Shown: positions 25,862 to 33,944 of the stretch, in pieces
Layout of the letters: every line of letters starts with the position of its first letter
Position numbering within the stretch: position 1 is the stretch's first letter
Origin: Roseateles_B sp041912595
Lineage (GTDB): Bacteria; Pseudomonadota; Gammaproteobacteria; Burkholderiales; Burkholderiaceae_C
Length of the DNA stretch: 64,000 nucleotides
Direction: 5' to 3'
Assembly (NCBI GenBank): GCA_041912595.1
Contig: JAYRMR010000024.1
Coordinates: 10,910 to 74,909, forward strand
Translations under genes and position numbers: made by a program
The notes under the pieces: generated by a model
Databases searched by the model: none
Seen by the model: only the letters and a program-made list of their open reading frames with translations
Told to the model about the DNA's origin: nothing

Positions 25862-26797
25862 GTGGAAACCAAATGGCTTGAAGACTTCGTCAGCCTGGCC
25901 GAGACGCGGAGCTTCTCGCGTTCGGCCCAGCTGCGGCACGTGACCCAGCCGGCCTTCTCGCGCCGCATCCAGGCGCTGGAGGCCTGGGCGGGCGTGGATC
26001 TGGTGGATCGCTCGTCCTACCCCACGCGCCTCACCGCGGCGGGCGAGACCCTGCTCGGGCAGGCGATGGAGGTGCTGGGCAATCTGCAGGCGACGCGCAA
26101 CATGCTGCGCAGCCACCAGTCGGCCGGCCAGGACATGATCGAGTTCGCCGTGCCGCACTCGCTGGCCTTCAGCTTCTTCCCGCACTGGCTGATGGAGCTG
26201 CGCCAGCGCTTCGGCGCGGTCAAGAGCCGGCTCAATGCCCTCAACGTGCACGACGCCACCCTGCAGCTCAGCGAAGGCAACTGCGACCTGCTGGTGGTGT
26301 ATCACCACGCGAGCCAGCCCCTGCAGCTGGACCCGGAGCGCTACGAGATGGCCTCGCTGGGCCACGAGACGCTCGCCGCCTATGCCCGCTCCGACGCGCA
26401 GGGCCGGCCGCTGTTCAGCCTGCCCGGGCATCCGGGCCAGAAGATCCCCTTCCTCAGCTACGCCGCGGGCGCCTACCTCGGCCGCCTGGTGGAGCTGATC
26501 GTCAAGGCTTCGCCGACGCCGCTGAACCTCGATGCGCTCTACGAGACCGACATGGCCGAGAGCCTCAAGGCCATGGCCATCGAGGGTCACGGCCTGGCCT
26601 TCCTGCCCGCGAGCTCGGTGGCGCGCGAGCTCAAGTCCGGCCGCCTCGTGCGCGCGGCGCCCGAGGGGCAGTTCGAGCTGAGCATGGACCTGCGCATCTA
26701 CCGCGAGCGCCCCGCCATCGCCAAGCGCAGCAAGCCGGCGGCCCTGGCGCTGTGGAACTACCTCAAGGAGCAGCAGGACCTCGCCCGGGCCGGTTGA
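25862..26797 (+). CDS. LysR-family transcriptional regulator
   Basis: A 311-residue LysR regulator. Residues 1-60 are the winged helix-turn-helix (WLEDFVSLAETRSFSRSAQ... TQPAFSRRIQALEAWAGVDLVDR). The rest is the two-lobe effector domain. Start is GTG at 25862. It lies 109 bp upstream of a GltI-type amino-acid binding protein gene in the same direction, so it may regulate that gene or uptake of a dicarboxylic amino acid; effector unknown. Confidence 0.9.
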   Translation: METKWLEDFVSLAETRSFSRSAQLRHVTQPAFSRRIQALEAWAGVDLVDRSSYPTRLTAAGETLLGQAMEVLGNLQATRNMLRSHQSAGQDMIEFAVPHSLAFSFFPHWLMELRQRFGAVKSRLNALNVHDATLQLSEGNCDLLVVYHHASQPLQLDPERYEMASLGHETLAAYARSDAQGRPLFSLPGHPGQKIPFLSYAAGAYLGRLVELIVKASPTPLNLDALYETDMAESLKAMAIEGHGLAFLPASSVARELKSGRLVRAAPEGQFELSMDLRIYRERPAIAKRSKPAALALWNYLKEQQDLARAG

Positions 26798-26906
26798 GGC
26801 CTTGGCGCGACTCCGCTGCCATGCTCCTGTTTTTGCGGTACAAGCTCGTCACGCGCGCGGCACGCTGGCTGCGCCACCCCATCCCTGTCATCAAGGAGTG
26901 AACCCG

Positions 26907-27800
26907 ATGAAGAAGACCCTGACGCTGCTGAGCCTGGCCCTGATGGCCGCCACGGCCGTCCATGCCGAGGACACGCTGAAGAAGATCAAGGACTCCGGCG
27001 CCGTCACCATGGGCGTGCGCGAGTCCTCCGGCCTGTCCTACACCATCGGCGACGGCAAGTACGTGGGCTTCCACATCGACGTCTGCCACCACGTGCTGGA
27101 AGACGTGAAGAAGCAGCTGGGCCTGGCCAAGCTGGAGATCAAGTACCAGCCCGTGACCTCGCAGAACCGCATCCCGCTCGTGCAGAACGGCAATGTGGAC
27201 CTGGAGTGCGGCTCCACCACCAACAACGCCACCCGTCAGAAGGACGTCGCCTTCGCCGTGACGACCTATGTGGAGGAAGTGCGCATCGCCGTGAAGGCCA
27301 ACTCCGGCATCACCTCGATCGCGCAGCTCAATGGCAAGCACGTGGCCACCACCACCGGCACCACGTCCGTCCAGACCCTGCGCAAGCATGAGCGCGCCAC
27401 CGGCGTCGACTTCAAGGAAGTCTTCGGCAAGGACCACGCCGACAGCTTCCTGCTGCTCGAGTCCGGCCGCGCCGACGCCTTCGTGATGGACGGCTCCATC
27501 CTGGCCAAGAACATCGCCACCTCCAAGGCCCCGGCCGATTACAAGATCGTCGGCGAGGTGCTCTCCGTCGAGCCCATCGCCGTGATGATCCGCAAGGACG
27601 ACCCCGCCTTCAAGAAGGCCGTGGACGACAGCATCAAGGGCATGATCAAGTCCGGCGAGCTGGCCAAGACCTACGACAAGTGGTTCATGCAGCCCATCCC
27701 CCCGGCCGGCGCCAAGATCGGCATGCCGCTCAACGAGGCCACCAAGGCGGCCTGGGCGAATCCGAATGACAAGCCGATGGAAGACTACGCGAAGAAGTGA
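26907..27800 (+). CDS. gltI: Glutamate/aspartate ABC transporter binding protein
   Basis: A 297-residue periplasmic solute-binding protein. The signal peptide is cut after VHAED. The sequence follows the GltI family closely: SGAVTMGVRESSGLSYTIGD, YQPVTSQNRIPLVQNG, then DLECGSTTNNATRQKDV, which forms the ligand pocket. It should capture glutamate or aspartate. The permease and ATPase genes (gltJKL) usually follow, but here the gene ends in a terminator and stands alone. GGAG precedes the ATG. Confidence 0.92.
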   Translation: MKKTLTLLSLALMAATAVHAEDTLKKIKDSGAVTMGVRESSGLSYTIGDGKYVGFHIDVCHHVLEDVKKQLGLAKLEIKYQPVTSQNRIPLVQNGNVDLECGSTTNNATRQKDVAFAVTTYVEEVRIAVKANSGITSIAQLNGKHVATTTGTTSVQTLRKHERATGVDFKEVFGKDHADSFLLLESGRADAFVMDGSILAKNIATSKAPADYKIVGEVLSVEPIAVMIRKDDPAFKKAVDDSIKGMIKSGELAKTYDKWFMQPIPPAGAKIGMPLNEATKAAWANPNDKPMEDYAKK

Positions 27801-27825
27801 TCGGGGCGTTGCGCTGATCGGGAAG

Positions 27826-27851
27826 GGCGGTCCGGGAGGGCCGCCTTTTTT
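27826..27851 (+). terminator. Intrinsic terminator after gltI
   Basis: GGCGGTCC and GGGCCGCC form an 8-bp stem (one G-T pair) around GGGA, followed by six T. It isolates gltI from anything downstream. Confidence 0.9.
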
Positions 27852-27942
27852 ACTGGCGAGTTGAGGGAGTGGTTTGAGGGTGGGTACAGACACTGGTCAA
27901 TGGAAGATGGGTCTCAATGCGGCGAACCCCAGGGCATTTGAA

Positions 27943-28521
27943 ATGCGCCTGTTCACTGCGCTCTCCGTGTTCCTGGCCCCGGTTCTGGCGACCGCGGAGC
28001 CTGCGTACTACGCAGCGCTGGACTTCAAAACGTGCACTCGCTGGACCATCACGAATGAGGTAGTTGATGAAGCGTCAGAGCGCTTCCGGGCCGCACGGGA
28101 CCTGGCAAATAGCCAGCCACTTTCCTTTCACAGGCCCATGCCACGCGAGGACTTTGAAAAGTTGTCTGACGTTGAACGTGCCCAAATGGCGATCGTCTTT
28201 ACGTCGAATGAGGAAGGCAAGGGGAGTCGGGCAGAGAGGAGTGCGCGACATGGCGTGTGTCGGTTTGAACTTCGTCCTGGAGGCGTTTCAGGGCTTGAAT
28301 GCCTGGCAGGGCCTGACTTCCCCCTCTCAGGTGCAAAGTACCTGCCCATCAGTTTTGCGGGCGAGTTGCCGACCCTCGAGTGTGTGAGCGGATGCGCCGG
28401 CAGGCCCCAACGCATCTACGAGATGGCGTACGAAAACGACGGCTATAGGAATATCGAATGGGAATCCGTCTTGCTGCACTTTACGAAGAAGTGCAGCAGA
28501 CGCTCGAATCTGGCGCAATGA
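27943..28521 (+). CDS. Secreted hypothetical protein
   Basis: A 192-residue protein with a signal peptide (MRLFTALSVFLAPVLATAEP). The mature part has six Cys in pairs and a FTSNEEGKGSRAERSARHG loop. No family recognised. The DNA is less GC-rich than neighbouring genes, and the gene sits in a stretch with another orphan secreted protein and gene remnants, which suggests acquired or decaying DNA. Start 27943 set by the signal peptide; an earlier GTG or ATG would add a non-signal extension. Confidence 0.6.
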   Translation: MRLFTALSVFLAPVLATAEPAYYAALDFKTCTRWTITNEVVDEASERFRAARDLANSQPLSFHRPMPREDFEKLSDVERAQMAIVFTSNEEGKGSRAERSARHGVCRFELRPGGVSGLECLAGPDFPLSGAKYLPISFAGELPTLECVSGCAGRPQRIYEMAYENDGYRNIEWESVLLHFTKKCSRRSNLAQ

Positions 28522-28564
28522 ATCGGCCGGTGTCCTGAGGCGACCGGCTGGCTATCGGCATGCC

Positions 28565-28583
28565 GGGGTCAGGTCTTTACCCC
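28565..28583. repeat. Short GGGGTCAGGTCTT element
   Basis: GGGGTCAGGTCTTTACCCC, with complementary GGGGT/ACCCC ends, in the gap after the secreted hypothetical protein. A near copy lies at 29466-29480. Dispersed palindromes containing GGGTCAGGTCTT are familiar in GC-rich beta- and gammaproteobacterial intergenic DNA. Confidence 0.4.
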
Positions 28584-28728
28584 ATCGCCCCCGGACTCCA
28601 GGCCCGCCTGCGTGGGTCTGTTCTGCCGGCAGCAGCCCAGAGGCATTCACGCCAGCCCCTCATTGCATTTCCCTCGCCAACCGCACGAAATTCAAGGCTT
28701 GACCCTGTTGCTTTGGAGGGCCCTTCGG

Positions 28729-29304
28729 TCAGCCACGCGCTTTCAGCGCCTGCACCAAGCGCGCAAAGCCTGAATTGCCGTCTCCTTCACGTATGTAGTG
28801 CGCAGCGTCCAGACCGTCGCAGGTGAGACCTCGGATTGTTTTTTGTTCATGCCATTCAATCCCGTAATGGCCGCCCTGGTCACCCAGCCCCACGCCCAGC
28901 CGGTACGATCTGGCGCCATCTTCGAAAAAGAGGTCATACCAGAAGATCTGCAACTGAGTCGTCTTGTGGGCCTGATAGTCGGAGGAGAACTTGGCCAGCG
29001 AGTTCTCTTTGCGCCGGGGATAGACGAAGGCCTGTTTCCCCGGTTCGCCGAATCGATACTGGAGCCAGCCCTTGGCCGCCAGCCGCAGGTCTTCGCCGAC
29101 CAGCTCGGGAGCACCGCAGAGCGAGATGTGTTGCTTCGATCCTCGGAGCCTGCACGAAAAGTAGGTCTCCTCGTCCGCGTTGCATAGGCCCGCGGCAGAG
29201 GAGTGAACGGCCGACAGCACGAGCGAAAGCGCGAGCAACGATCGCCAGGTGGACACAAGCGTCAGGCTGGCCAAGCAACGACGGGAGGTGGTCAACGAGT
29301 TCAT
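28729..29304 (-). CDS. Secreted hypothetical protein
   Basis: A 191-residue protein with a signal peptide: basic start, then a hydrophobic run ending near HSSAAG. The mature part begins with paired Cys (LCNADEETYFSCRLRG), followed by KQHISLCGAPEL, and later repeats of aromatic beta-strand segments such as YDLFFEDGARSYRLGVGL. The early 'TYFSC...ISLCG' pattern recurs in small periplasmic proteins of unknown function. Lower GC than average. No operon partner. Confidence 0.65.
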   Translation of the reverse strand: MNSLTTSRRCLASLTLVSTWRSLLALSLVLSAVHSSAAGLCNADEETYFSCRLRGSKQHISLCGAPELVGEDLRLAAKGWLQYRFGEPGKQAFVYPRRKENSLAKFSSDYQAHKTTQLQIFWYDLFFEDGARSYRLGVGLGDQGGHYGIEWHEQKTIRGLTCDGLDAAHYIREGDGNSGFARLVQALKARG

Positions 29305-29560
29305 CGCAGTATTTGAGCAGTTGGCCTGGGTGACCCAACGAGACCGTGACGGTGCTGCCTGATGTTCGCACCAGGCTGTCTGCAGACACCTGGCCGCTGC
29401 CTCCCGGATTCACCACGTGGCATGCGCCCCTCAAGAGTCGCGTGACTTCAGCCGCTGGGCGGGTGGGGGTCAGGTCTTGACTCTACAGCGCCTTGCAGTC
29501 GACCGTGCTTGTTCTGGCCTTTGCCGCCGACGGCGCCTCCATGACATCCAGCGCAAGCCC
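29305..29560. other. Intergenic DNA with a repeat copy
   Basis: No gene seen. GGGGTCAGGTCTTGA (29466-29480) is a near copy of the element at 28565. The region borders the decayed M20 peptidase remnant. Confidence 0.4.
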
Positions 29561-29920
29561 TCACTGCATCCTCCTCACCAACTTTCCCACAAACGCATAC
29601 CCCTCATACAACCCCGCCACCCGCATCCGCTCATTCAAGCCATGCGTCCCGGACGAATTGCGGAAGGATCCGCTCAGACCATAGGTCCAGATGCCGGCCT
29701 TGTTGAGGAAGCGCGCATCCTGGGTTGCGACGGACATGGTGATCAGCACCGGCACGCCGGGGAAGAGCTCGGCGTTCACCTCGGTGAAGGCGGCGAGCAG
29801 GTCGGGGCGGATCGGCGAGGCGGGTGCTTCGACCGCTTCATGCGCCGGGCTGACCTTGACCTTGTCGCCCATGAGCTTCTGCAGCGTGGCCTGCACAGCG
29901 GCGACCTTCTGGCCCTGGAG
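29561..29920 (-). pseudogene. C-terminal remnant of an M20-family peptidase
   Basis: About 120 codons that read as the end of an M20 dipeptidase/carboxypeptidase: substrate and dimer region (KVKVSPAHEAVEAP), GVPVLITMSVATQDARFLNKAGI, the conserved GTHGLNERMRV with its metal-binding His and Glu region, and a final LYEGYAFVGKLVRRM. The N-terminal two thirds, including the main zinc site, are absent. The open frame continues upstream to 29965 only through unrelated sequence. It cannot make a working enzyme. Confidence 0.75.
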
Positions 29921-29936
29921 CGTTCGAACACCCAGT

Positions 29937-29993
29937 GGCGGCCTGCAGCGCGCGGCCAAGGCCAAGGTCGTCCTCGATCAACAGGATGTGCAT
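29937..29993 (-). pseudogene. N-terminal remnant of a response regulator
   Basis: Nineteen codons, MHILLIEDDLGLGRALQAA, are a textbook receiver-domain start with the acidic pair of the phosphorylation pocket. The reading then breaks off, and the M20 peptidase remnant begins within about 17 bp. The join looks like a deletion that removed the rest of the regulator and the front of the peptidase. Confidence 0.7.
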
Positions 29994-30201
29994 GGGATGG
30001 GGCAGCGGTCTGGCGGGGAGTGCGGCGTCATTGTCCGTGCCCGGTTTCCTGGCTGGCGGAAGGTCACGCCCCGCAGGCCCGCGTCTGGGCGGCTGGCGTT
30101 CGGCGCGGCGGCGATTCGGGGGGCGCGATGAGCTCATGGCCGCCGCGGCTGGAGCGGGGCCGGACAGGCGTGGGCCTTGCCGGCACGGGCGCCGGGCGGC
30201 G

Positions 30202-31545
30202 TCAGCCCGCCGGCATGCGCCCGAGCGCGAGGGCCGCGCCCTGCAGGCCCCCCAGCACCCGGTCCGCCACCGCCTGCGAGAAGCCCGCCGGCAGCGCCCG
30301 CTGGACCTCGTCGATGACGGCAGGCGTGCGTTCAACAATCGCCTGGATCAGCGGCTCCGCCGACTCGCCGTAGCCGAAGCGCCTGGCGGTGCTGTTGAAG
30401 TGCCGGCGCTGGATGCGCTCGGCCTCGTAGTGCCGGTTCTTGCCCACCAGGGCCATCGCGAGCTTGAGCTCACGCGGCGACCACTGGGTCGGGCCGTCTC
30501 CCATCACGGGATAGGCCGACATGACGTCGTACAGCGGTGCCAGCCGGTAGCGACCGCCGGGCAGCAGATGGAGGCTGAAGTTCTTCGCGTGGCCGTCCGG
30601 GGCGCGCAGCATCCAGAAGAGCAGCTGCGAGGCGATGAGGGTGCGCAGGTCGCGCTCGGCGTCGACCGACTGCTGCAGCAAGGTGAAGAGGGCGCCCAGC
30701 CCGGGGCCGCCGTCCGCTTCGTACTTCCGCAGCGGCGAGGTGCCGGTCGCCTGGCAGAAGTCCTCCTGCACCAGGCGCAGCAGGCGTTGGCCGTCGCGGG
30801 CGAGCACCCGGTCGAAGCGCTCGACGACCAGCACGCGCTGGCGGCCGAAGGTCGCGATCTCGGCCTTGGGCACCGGCAGGCCATAGGCCGCGAGCAGCGT
30901 CAGGCACAGCCACTCGTTGTCCACCGAGCTGCTGAAATCCGCCTGCCGGCCGCCGACCAGGCCCAGCGGCAGCTTGAAGATGTGCGTGGTCGGGGTGGCG
31001 CCGCGCGGCTTCATCCAGCGGCCGTTCCAGCGCAGGAAGGCGTCCTTCTCCTGGGCGCCGGCCAGGGAGATGCGGAAGTCATCGTCCGGGTCGCGGGCTG
31101 CGCCAAAGCGCCCGGGCGTCACGACCTCGAGCAGATGCCGCTCGATCGCCGCCTCGTCCACCTCCACGCCCTCGACGCGGTCATGCCCCTCAGGCTCAGC
31201 GCCCTCGGGCAGGAACTGCAGCGCGCCCACGCAGTCGCGGCCGATGGCGGCCAGCAGGTCGAAGGCCGCCACCGAGCCGGTGCGAAAGCGCTCGGCCACG
31301 CGCTTGCGGAGGGTGGGGCTGTCGGGCAGCAGGTTGTCGAAGTAGTGCTCGACCGCCGGCCCCTTCAGCGGCTCGTTGCCGAAGCCGAAGGGCAGGGACA
31401 GGGACAGGGGCCGGCCCACGGCGGACGCGCGCCAGGCGGGGGCGTACTGCAGCACCATGTCACCGCCCGCGCCGACCGTCCAGCGTCCGACGTGGCTGCC
31501 GTTGGCCCACAGAGCCAGGGTCTGGGTCTTGGCGCGGCGCGCCAT
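30202..31545 (-). CDS. hipA: HipA-family serine/threonine kinase toxin
   Basis: A 447-residue HipA toxin. Such kinases phosphorylate a translation target (GltX in E. coli) and cause growth arrest and persistence. Key parts are present: HipA N-terminal domain (residues 1-110), the glycine-rich autophosphorylation loop ISLAGAQEK (159-167), a Lys in the IFKLP strand (191) for ATP, VERFDR (241-246), catalytic Asp317 in PDGHAKNFSL and the metal-binding Asp340 in PLYDVMSA. It starts one base after the antitoxin stop. All catalytic residues look intact, so the kinase should be active. Confidence 0.93.
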   Translation of the reverse strand: MARRAKTQTLALWANGSHVGRWTVGAGGDMVLQYAPAWRASAVGRPLSLSLPFGFGNEPLKGPAVEHYFDNLLPDSPTLRKRVAERFRTGSVAAFDLLAAIGRDCVGALQFLPEGAEPEGHDRVEGVEVDEAAIERHLLEVVTPGRFGAARDPDDDFRISLAGAQEKDAFLRWNGRWMKPRGATPTTHIFKLPLGLVGGRQADFSSSVDNEWLCLTLLAAYGLPVPKAEIATFGRQRVLVVERFDRVLARDGQRLLRLVQEDFCQATGTSPLRKYEADGGPGLGALFTLLQQSVDAERDLRTLIASQLLFWMLRAPDGHAKNFSLHLLPGGRYRLAPLYDVMSAYPVMGDGPTQWSPRELKLAMALVGKNRHYEAERIQRRHFNSTARRFGYGESAEPLIQAIVERTPAVIDEVQRALPAGFSQAVADRVLGGLQGAALALGRMPAG

Positions 31546-31546
31546 C

Positions 31547-31867
31547 TCACCACTCCGGCGGCGGGACCGCCGGAGACTCCTGGACCAGGGGACCGCCGGC
31601 GTCCTGCGCCATCACGGGGCGCGGGGCCACGCTCAGCTCCAGCCCGACCACGGCGCACCAGGTCAGCAGCTGCTTGACGCTGAGCTCATCGGCGTGGCTC
31701 TCCAGGTGCGACACCCGGTTCTGGCTCAGGCCCAGTCGTGCACCCACCTCGGTCTGGGTCAGGCCGCGTTGCTTGCGGGCGGCGCGCAGTAGTTGGCCGA
31801 GCTGCTGCGCGGTGAGCAAGGGCTGGGCCATCGAGGCGGCAGCGGACGTCGAGGTGTAGGTGACCAT
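31547..31867 (-). CDS. hipB: HipB-family antitoxin, XRE DNA-binding protein
   Basis: A 106-residue antitoxin. Residues about 20-75 are the XRE helix-turn-helix (LGQLLRAARKQRGLTQTEVGARLGLSQNRVSHLES). HipB proteins bind and silence the HipA kinase and repress their own promoter. The C-terminal tail (PLVQESPAVPPPEW) matches the flexible HipB tail ending in a Trp. First ATG at 31867 used; MAQPLLT twelve codons later is a possible alternative. Inverted repeats just upstream are the likely operators. Confidence 0.9.
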   Translation of the reverse strand: MVTYTSTSAAASMAQPLLTAQQLGQLLRAARKQRGLTQTEVGARLGLSQNRVSHLESHADELSVKQLLTWCAVVGLELSVAPRPVMAQDAGGPLVQESPAVPPPEW

Positions 31868-31872
31868 GGTGC

Positions 31873-31887
31873 ATCTGATTTTCAGAT
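31873..31887. promoter_or_regulatory. hipBA operator candidate 1
   Basis: ATCTGA-TTT-TCAGAT, a perfect inverted repeat 5 bp before the hipB start codon. A close copy (AGCTGAATTTCAGAT) lies at 31925-31939, 52 bp away, about five helical turns. Confidence 0.6.
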
Positions 31888-31897
31888 AAATGGAATC

Positions 31898-31914
31898 TAT
31901 CCGTAAAAAGGATA
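31898..31914. promoter_or_regulatory. hipBA operator candidate 2
   Basis: TATCC-N7-GGATA in an AT-rich stretch. The half-sites are the same as in the known E. coli HipB operators (TATCC-N8-GGATA), with a spacer one base shorter. Confidence 0.65.
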
Positions 31915-31924
31915 TTTTGCAAAT

Positions 31925-31939
31925 AGCTGAATTTCAGAT
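31925..31939. promoter_or_regulatory. hipBA operator candidate 3
   Basis: AGCTGAATTTCAGAT, with a CTGA/TCAG core, differs from the copy beside hipB at two positions. Together with that copy it flanks the TATCC site symmetrically. Confidence 0.5.
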
Positions 31940-32058
31940 TTTTTGCGCCTTCTGCGGCGCATCCCCAGAGCTTCGCCGGGAGCCGCGCTTCCAGGTGCCG
32001 ACCCGGGGCCGGGGCGAGCCGGGAGCCCAACGGCGCGCTTTTGGGACAATACCGCCCC

Positions 32059-33105
32059 ATGAGCACCTCCGCCCCCCTCACCGAACTCACCATCACCCGC
32101 CCTGACGACTGGCATCTGCATGTGCGCGACGGCGCCGCCATGCAGAGCGTGGTGCCCCACACGGCCCGCCAGTTCGGCCGCGCGATCATCATGCCCAACC
32201 TGCGTCCGCCGGTGACCACCGCCGCGCAGGCCGCGGCCTACCGCGAGCGCATCCTGGCCGCCGTGCCCGCGGGCGTGAGCTTCGAGCCGCTGATGACGCT
32301 CTACCTCACGGACAACACGCCGCCCGAGGAAATCGCCGCCGCCAAGGCCGCGGGCGTGGTGGCGCTGAAGCTCTACCCGGCCGGCGCCACGACGAACAGC
32401 GACGCGGGCGTGACCGACCTGCGCAAGTGCTACAAGACCCTGGAGGCCATGCAGCGCGAGGGCATCCGCTTCCTGGTGCACGGCGAGGTGACGGATGCGG
32501 ACATCGACGTCTTCGACCGCGAGGCCGTCTTCATCGACCGCGTGATGACGCCGCTGCGCAAGGACTTCCCGGAGCTCAAGATCGTCTTCGAGCACATCAC
32601 CACCAAGGAAGCCGCCGCCTACGTGATGGCCAGCGACGAGCACGTGGCCGCGACGCTCACGCCGCAGCATCTGCTCTACAACCGCAACGCCATCTTCACC
32701 GGCGGCCTGCGCCCGCACTACTACTGCCTGCCCGTGCTCAAGCGCGAGGAGCATCGCCTGGCCCTCATCAAGGCCGCGACCTCCGGCAGCACGAAGTTCT
32801 TCCTGGGCACCGACAGCGCGCCGCACGCCTCGCAGATGAAGGAGAACTCCGTCTGCGGCGCCGGCTGCTTCACGGCGCTCTCGGCGCTGGAGCTCTACCT
32901 CGATGCCTTCGAGGCCATGGGCGCACTCGACAAGTTCGAGGCCTTCGCCAGCTTCAACGGCCCGGCCTTCTACGGCCTGCCGCGCAACACCGGCACCGTC
33001 ACGCTGCGCAAGCAGGCCTGGACGCTGCCCGAGACCGTGCCCTTCGGCGACGCCCTGCTCAAGCCGCTGCGCGGGGGCGAGGCCCTGGCCTGGCAACTCG
33101 TCTGA
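32059..33105 (+). CDS. pyrC: Dihydroorotase
   Basis: A 348-residue class II dihydroorotase, the third step of pyrimidine synthesis. Zinc ligands are visible: DDWHLHVRDG (HxH), the carbamylated Lys in VALKLYPAGATTNS, FLVHGE, FEHIT, and GTDSAPH with the catalytic Asp. Full length and collinear with E. coli PyrC. The start 32059 matches the family N-terminus; an ATG 6 codons earlier is less likely. It is the only pyrimidine gene here. Confidence 0.95.
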   Translation: MSTSAPLTELTITRPDDWHLHVRDGAAMQSVVPHTARQFGRAIIMPNLRPPVTTAAQAAAYRERILAAVPAGVSFEPLMTLYLTDNTPPEEIAAAKAAGVVALKLYPAGATTNSDAGVTDLRKCYKTLEAMQREGIRFLVHGEVTDADIDVFDREAVFIDRVMTPLRKDFPELKIVFEHITTKEAAAYVMASDEHVAATLTPQHLLYNRNAIFTGGLRPHYYCLPVLKREEHRLALIKAATSGSTKFFLGTDSAPHASQMKENSVCGAGCFTALSALELYLDAFEAMGALDKFEAFASFNGPAFYGLPRNTGTVTLRKQAWTLPETVPFGDALLKPLRGGEALAWQLV

Positions 33106-33130
33106 GGGCGCTCTGAGCGACCCGAGGGCC

Positions 33131-33913
33131 GTGTGCGAGCCGAGCGGCCTGGGCGCCGGCCCGGACTGGACCGCGCCCTGGCTGCGCGACGACCGCGCCG
33201 CCGGCTGGGCGCTCCAGCAGTCGCTGTGCGCGGGCCTGACGGTGGCGGAGGCGCTCAACCAGCAAGTCGCGGCACTGCCGGACGAGCACCGCCCGGCGCT
33301 GCGGGGTCAGGTCTTGCGCTTCGTCCCGCAGGCGGCGCTGCCGGCGGGCGAGGGCTACGAGGCCTTCGTCGCCCGCACCGCATCCGTGCCCACGCGGGAG
33401 TACTGGCACGATGCGCTCAACGGCCTCGTGTGGCTGCGCTGGCCGGCGCTCAAGGCCCGGCTCAATGCCCTGCACCTGGCGGGCCTGGACGAGGCGCCGG
33501 TGCCGGCGCCGCCGGGTGTACGCCAGCGCGGGGCGCTGCGCGATGCGCTGACCCTGTTCGACGAGAACGGCGCCTGGCTCGAGGCGCCGCCGGCGCTGTG
33601 CGAGGCGCTGCGGGCGCGCGACTGGCCCCGCCTGTTCATCGCGCTGCGGCCGCTGTGGGCCGAGGCCCGGCTGCACGTGATCGGCCATGCGCTGATGGAG
33701 AAGCTGATGCAGCCGCGCAAGCCCATCTGCGCCCATGTGCTGCTGCGGGATCCGCTGTCGCTGGACGCGGCGGACTGGGCCGGCAAGCCCTTTGCCCCGC
33801 TGCCGGTGCTGGGCGTGCCGGGCTGGTGGGCCGGCAATGCCGATCCCGCCTTCTACGCCGACCCGGGGGTGTTTCGCCCGCCACGTCCGTCTGGCGGCCC
33901 GCAATGCGGCTAG
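33131..33913 (+). CDS. DUF3025 protein
   Basis: A protein of about 260 residues of the DUF3025 family: PTREYWHDALNGLVWLRWPALKA early, ALTLFDENGAWLEAPPAL in the middle, then RLHVIGHALMEKLMQPRKPICAH and LPVLGVPGWW near the end. No signal peptide. Function unknown, though the family is widespread in proteobacteria. The start is uncertain: no ATG is available after the pyrC stop, and GTG at 33131 is the first reasonable codon. It follows pyrC by 25 bp, so the two are likely co-transcribed. Confidence 0.8.
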   Translation: MCEPSGLGAGPDWTAPWLRDDRAAGWALQQSLCAGLTVAEALNQQVAALPDEHRPALRGQVLRFVPQAALPAGEGYEAFVARTASVPTREYWHDALNGLVWLRWPALKARLNALHLAGLDEAPVPAPPGVRQRGALRDALTLFDENGAWLEAPPALCEALRARDWPRLFIALRPLWAEARLHVIGHALMEKLMQPRKPICAHVLLRDPLSLDAADWAGKPFAPLPVLGVPGWWAGNADPAFYADPGVFRPPRPSGGPQCG

Positions 33914-33944
33914 CATCGCGGCAAAGTACAGCAAGGGAGTGTCC

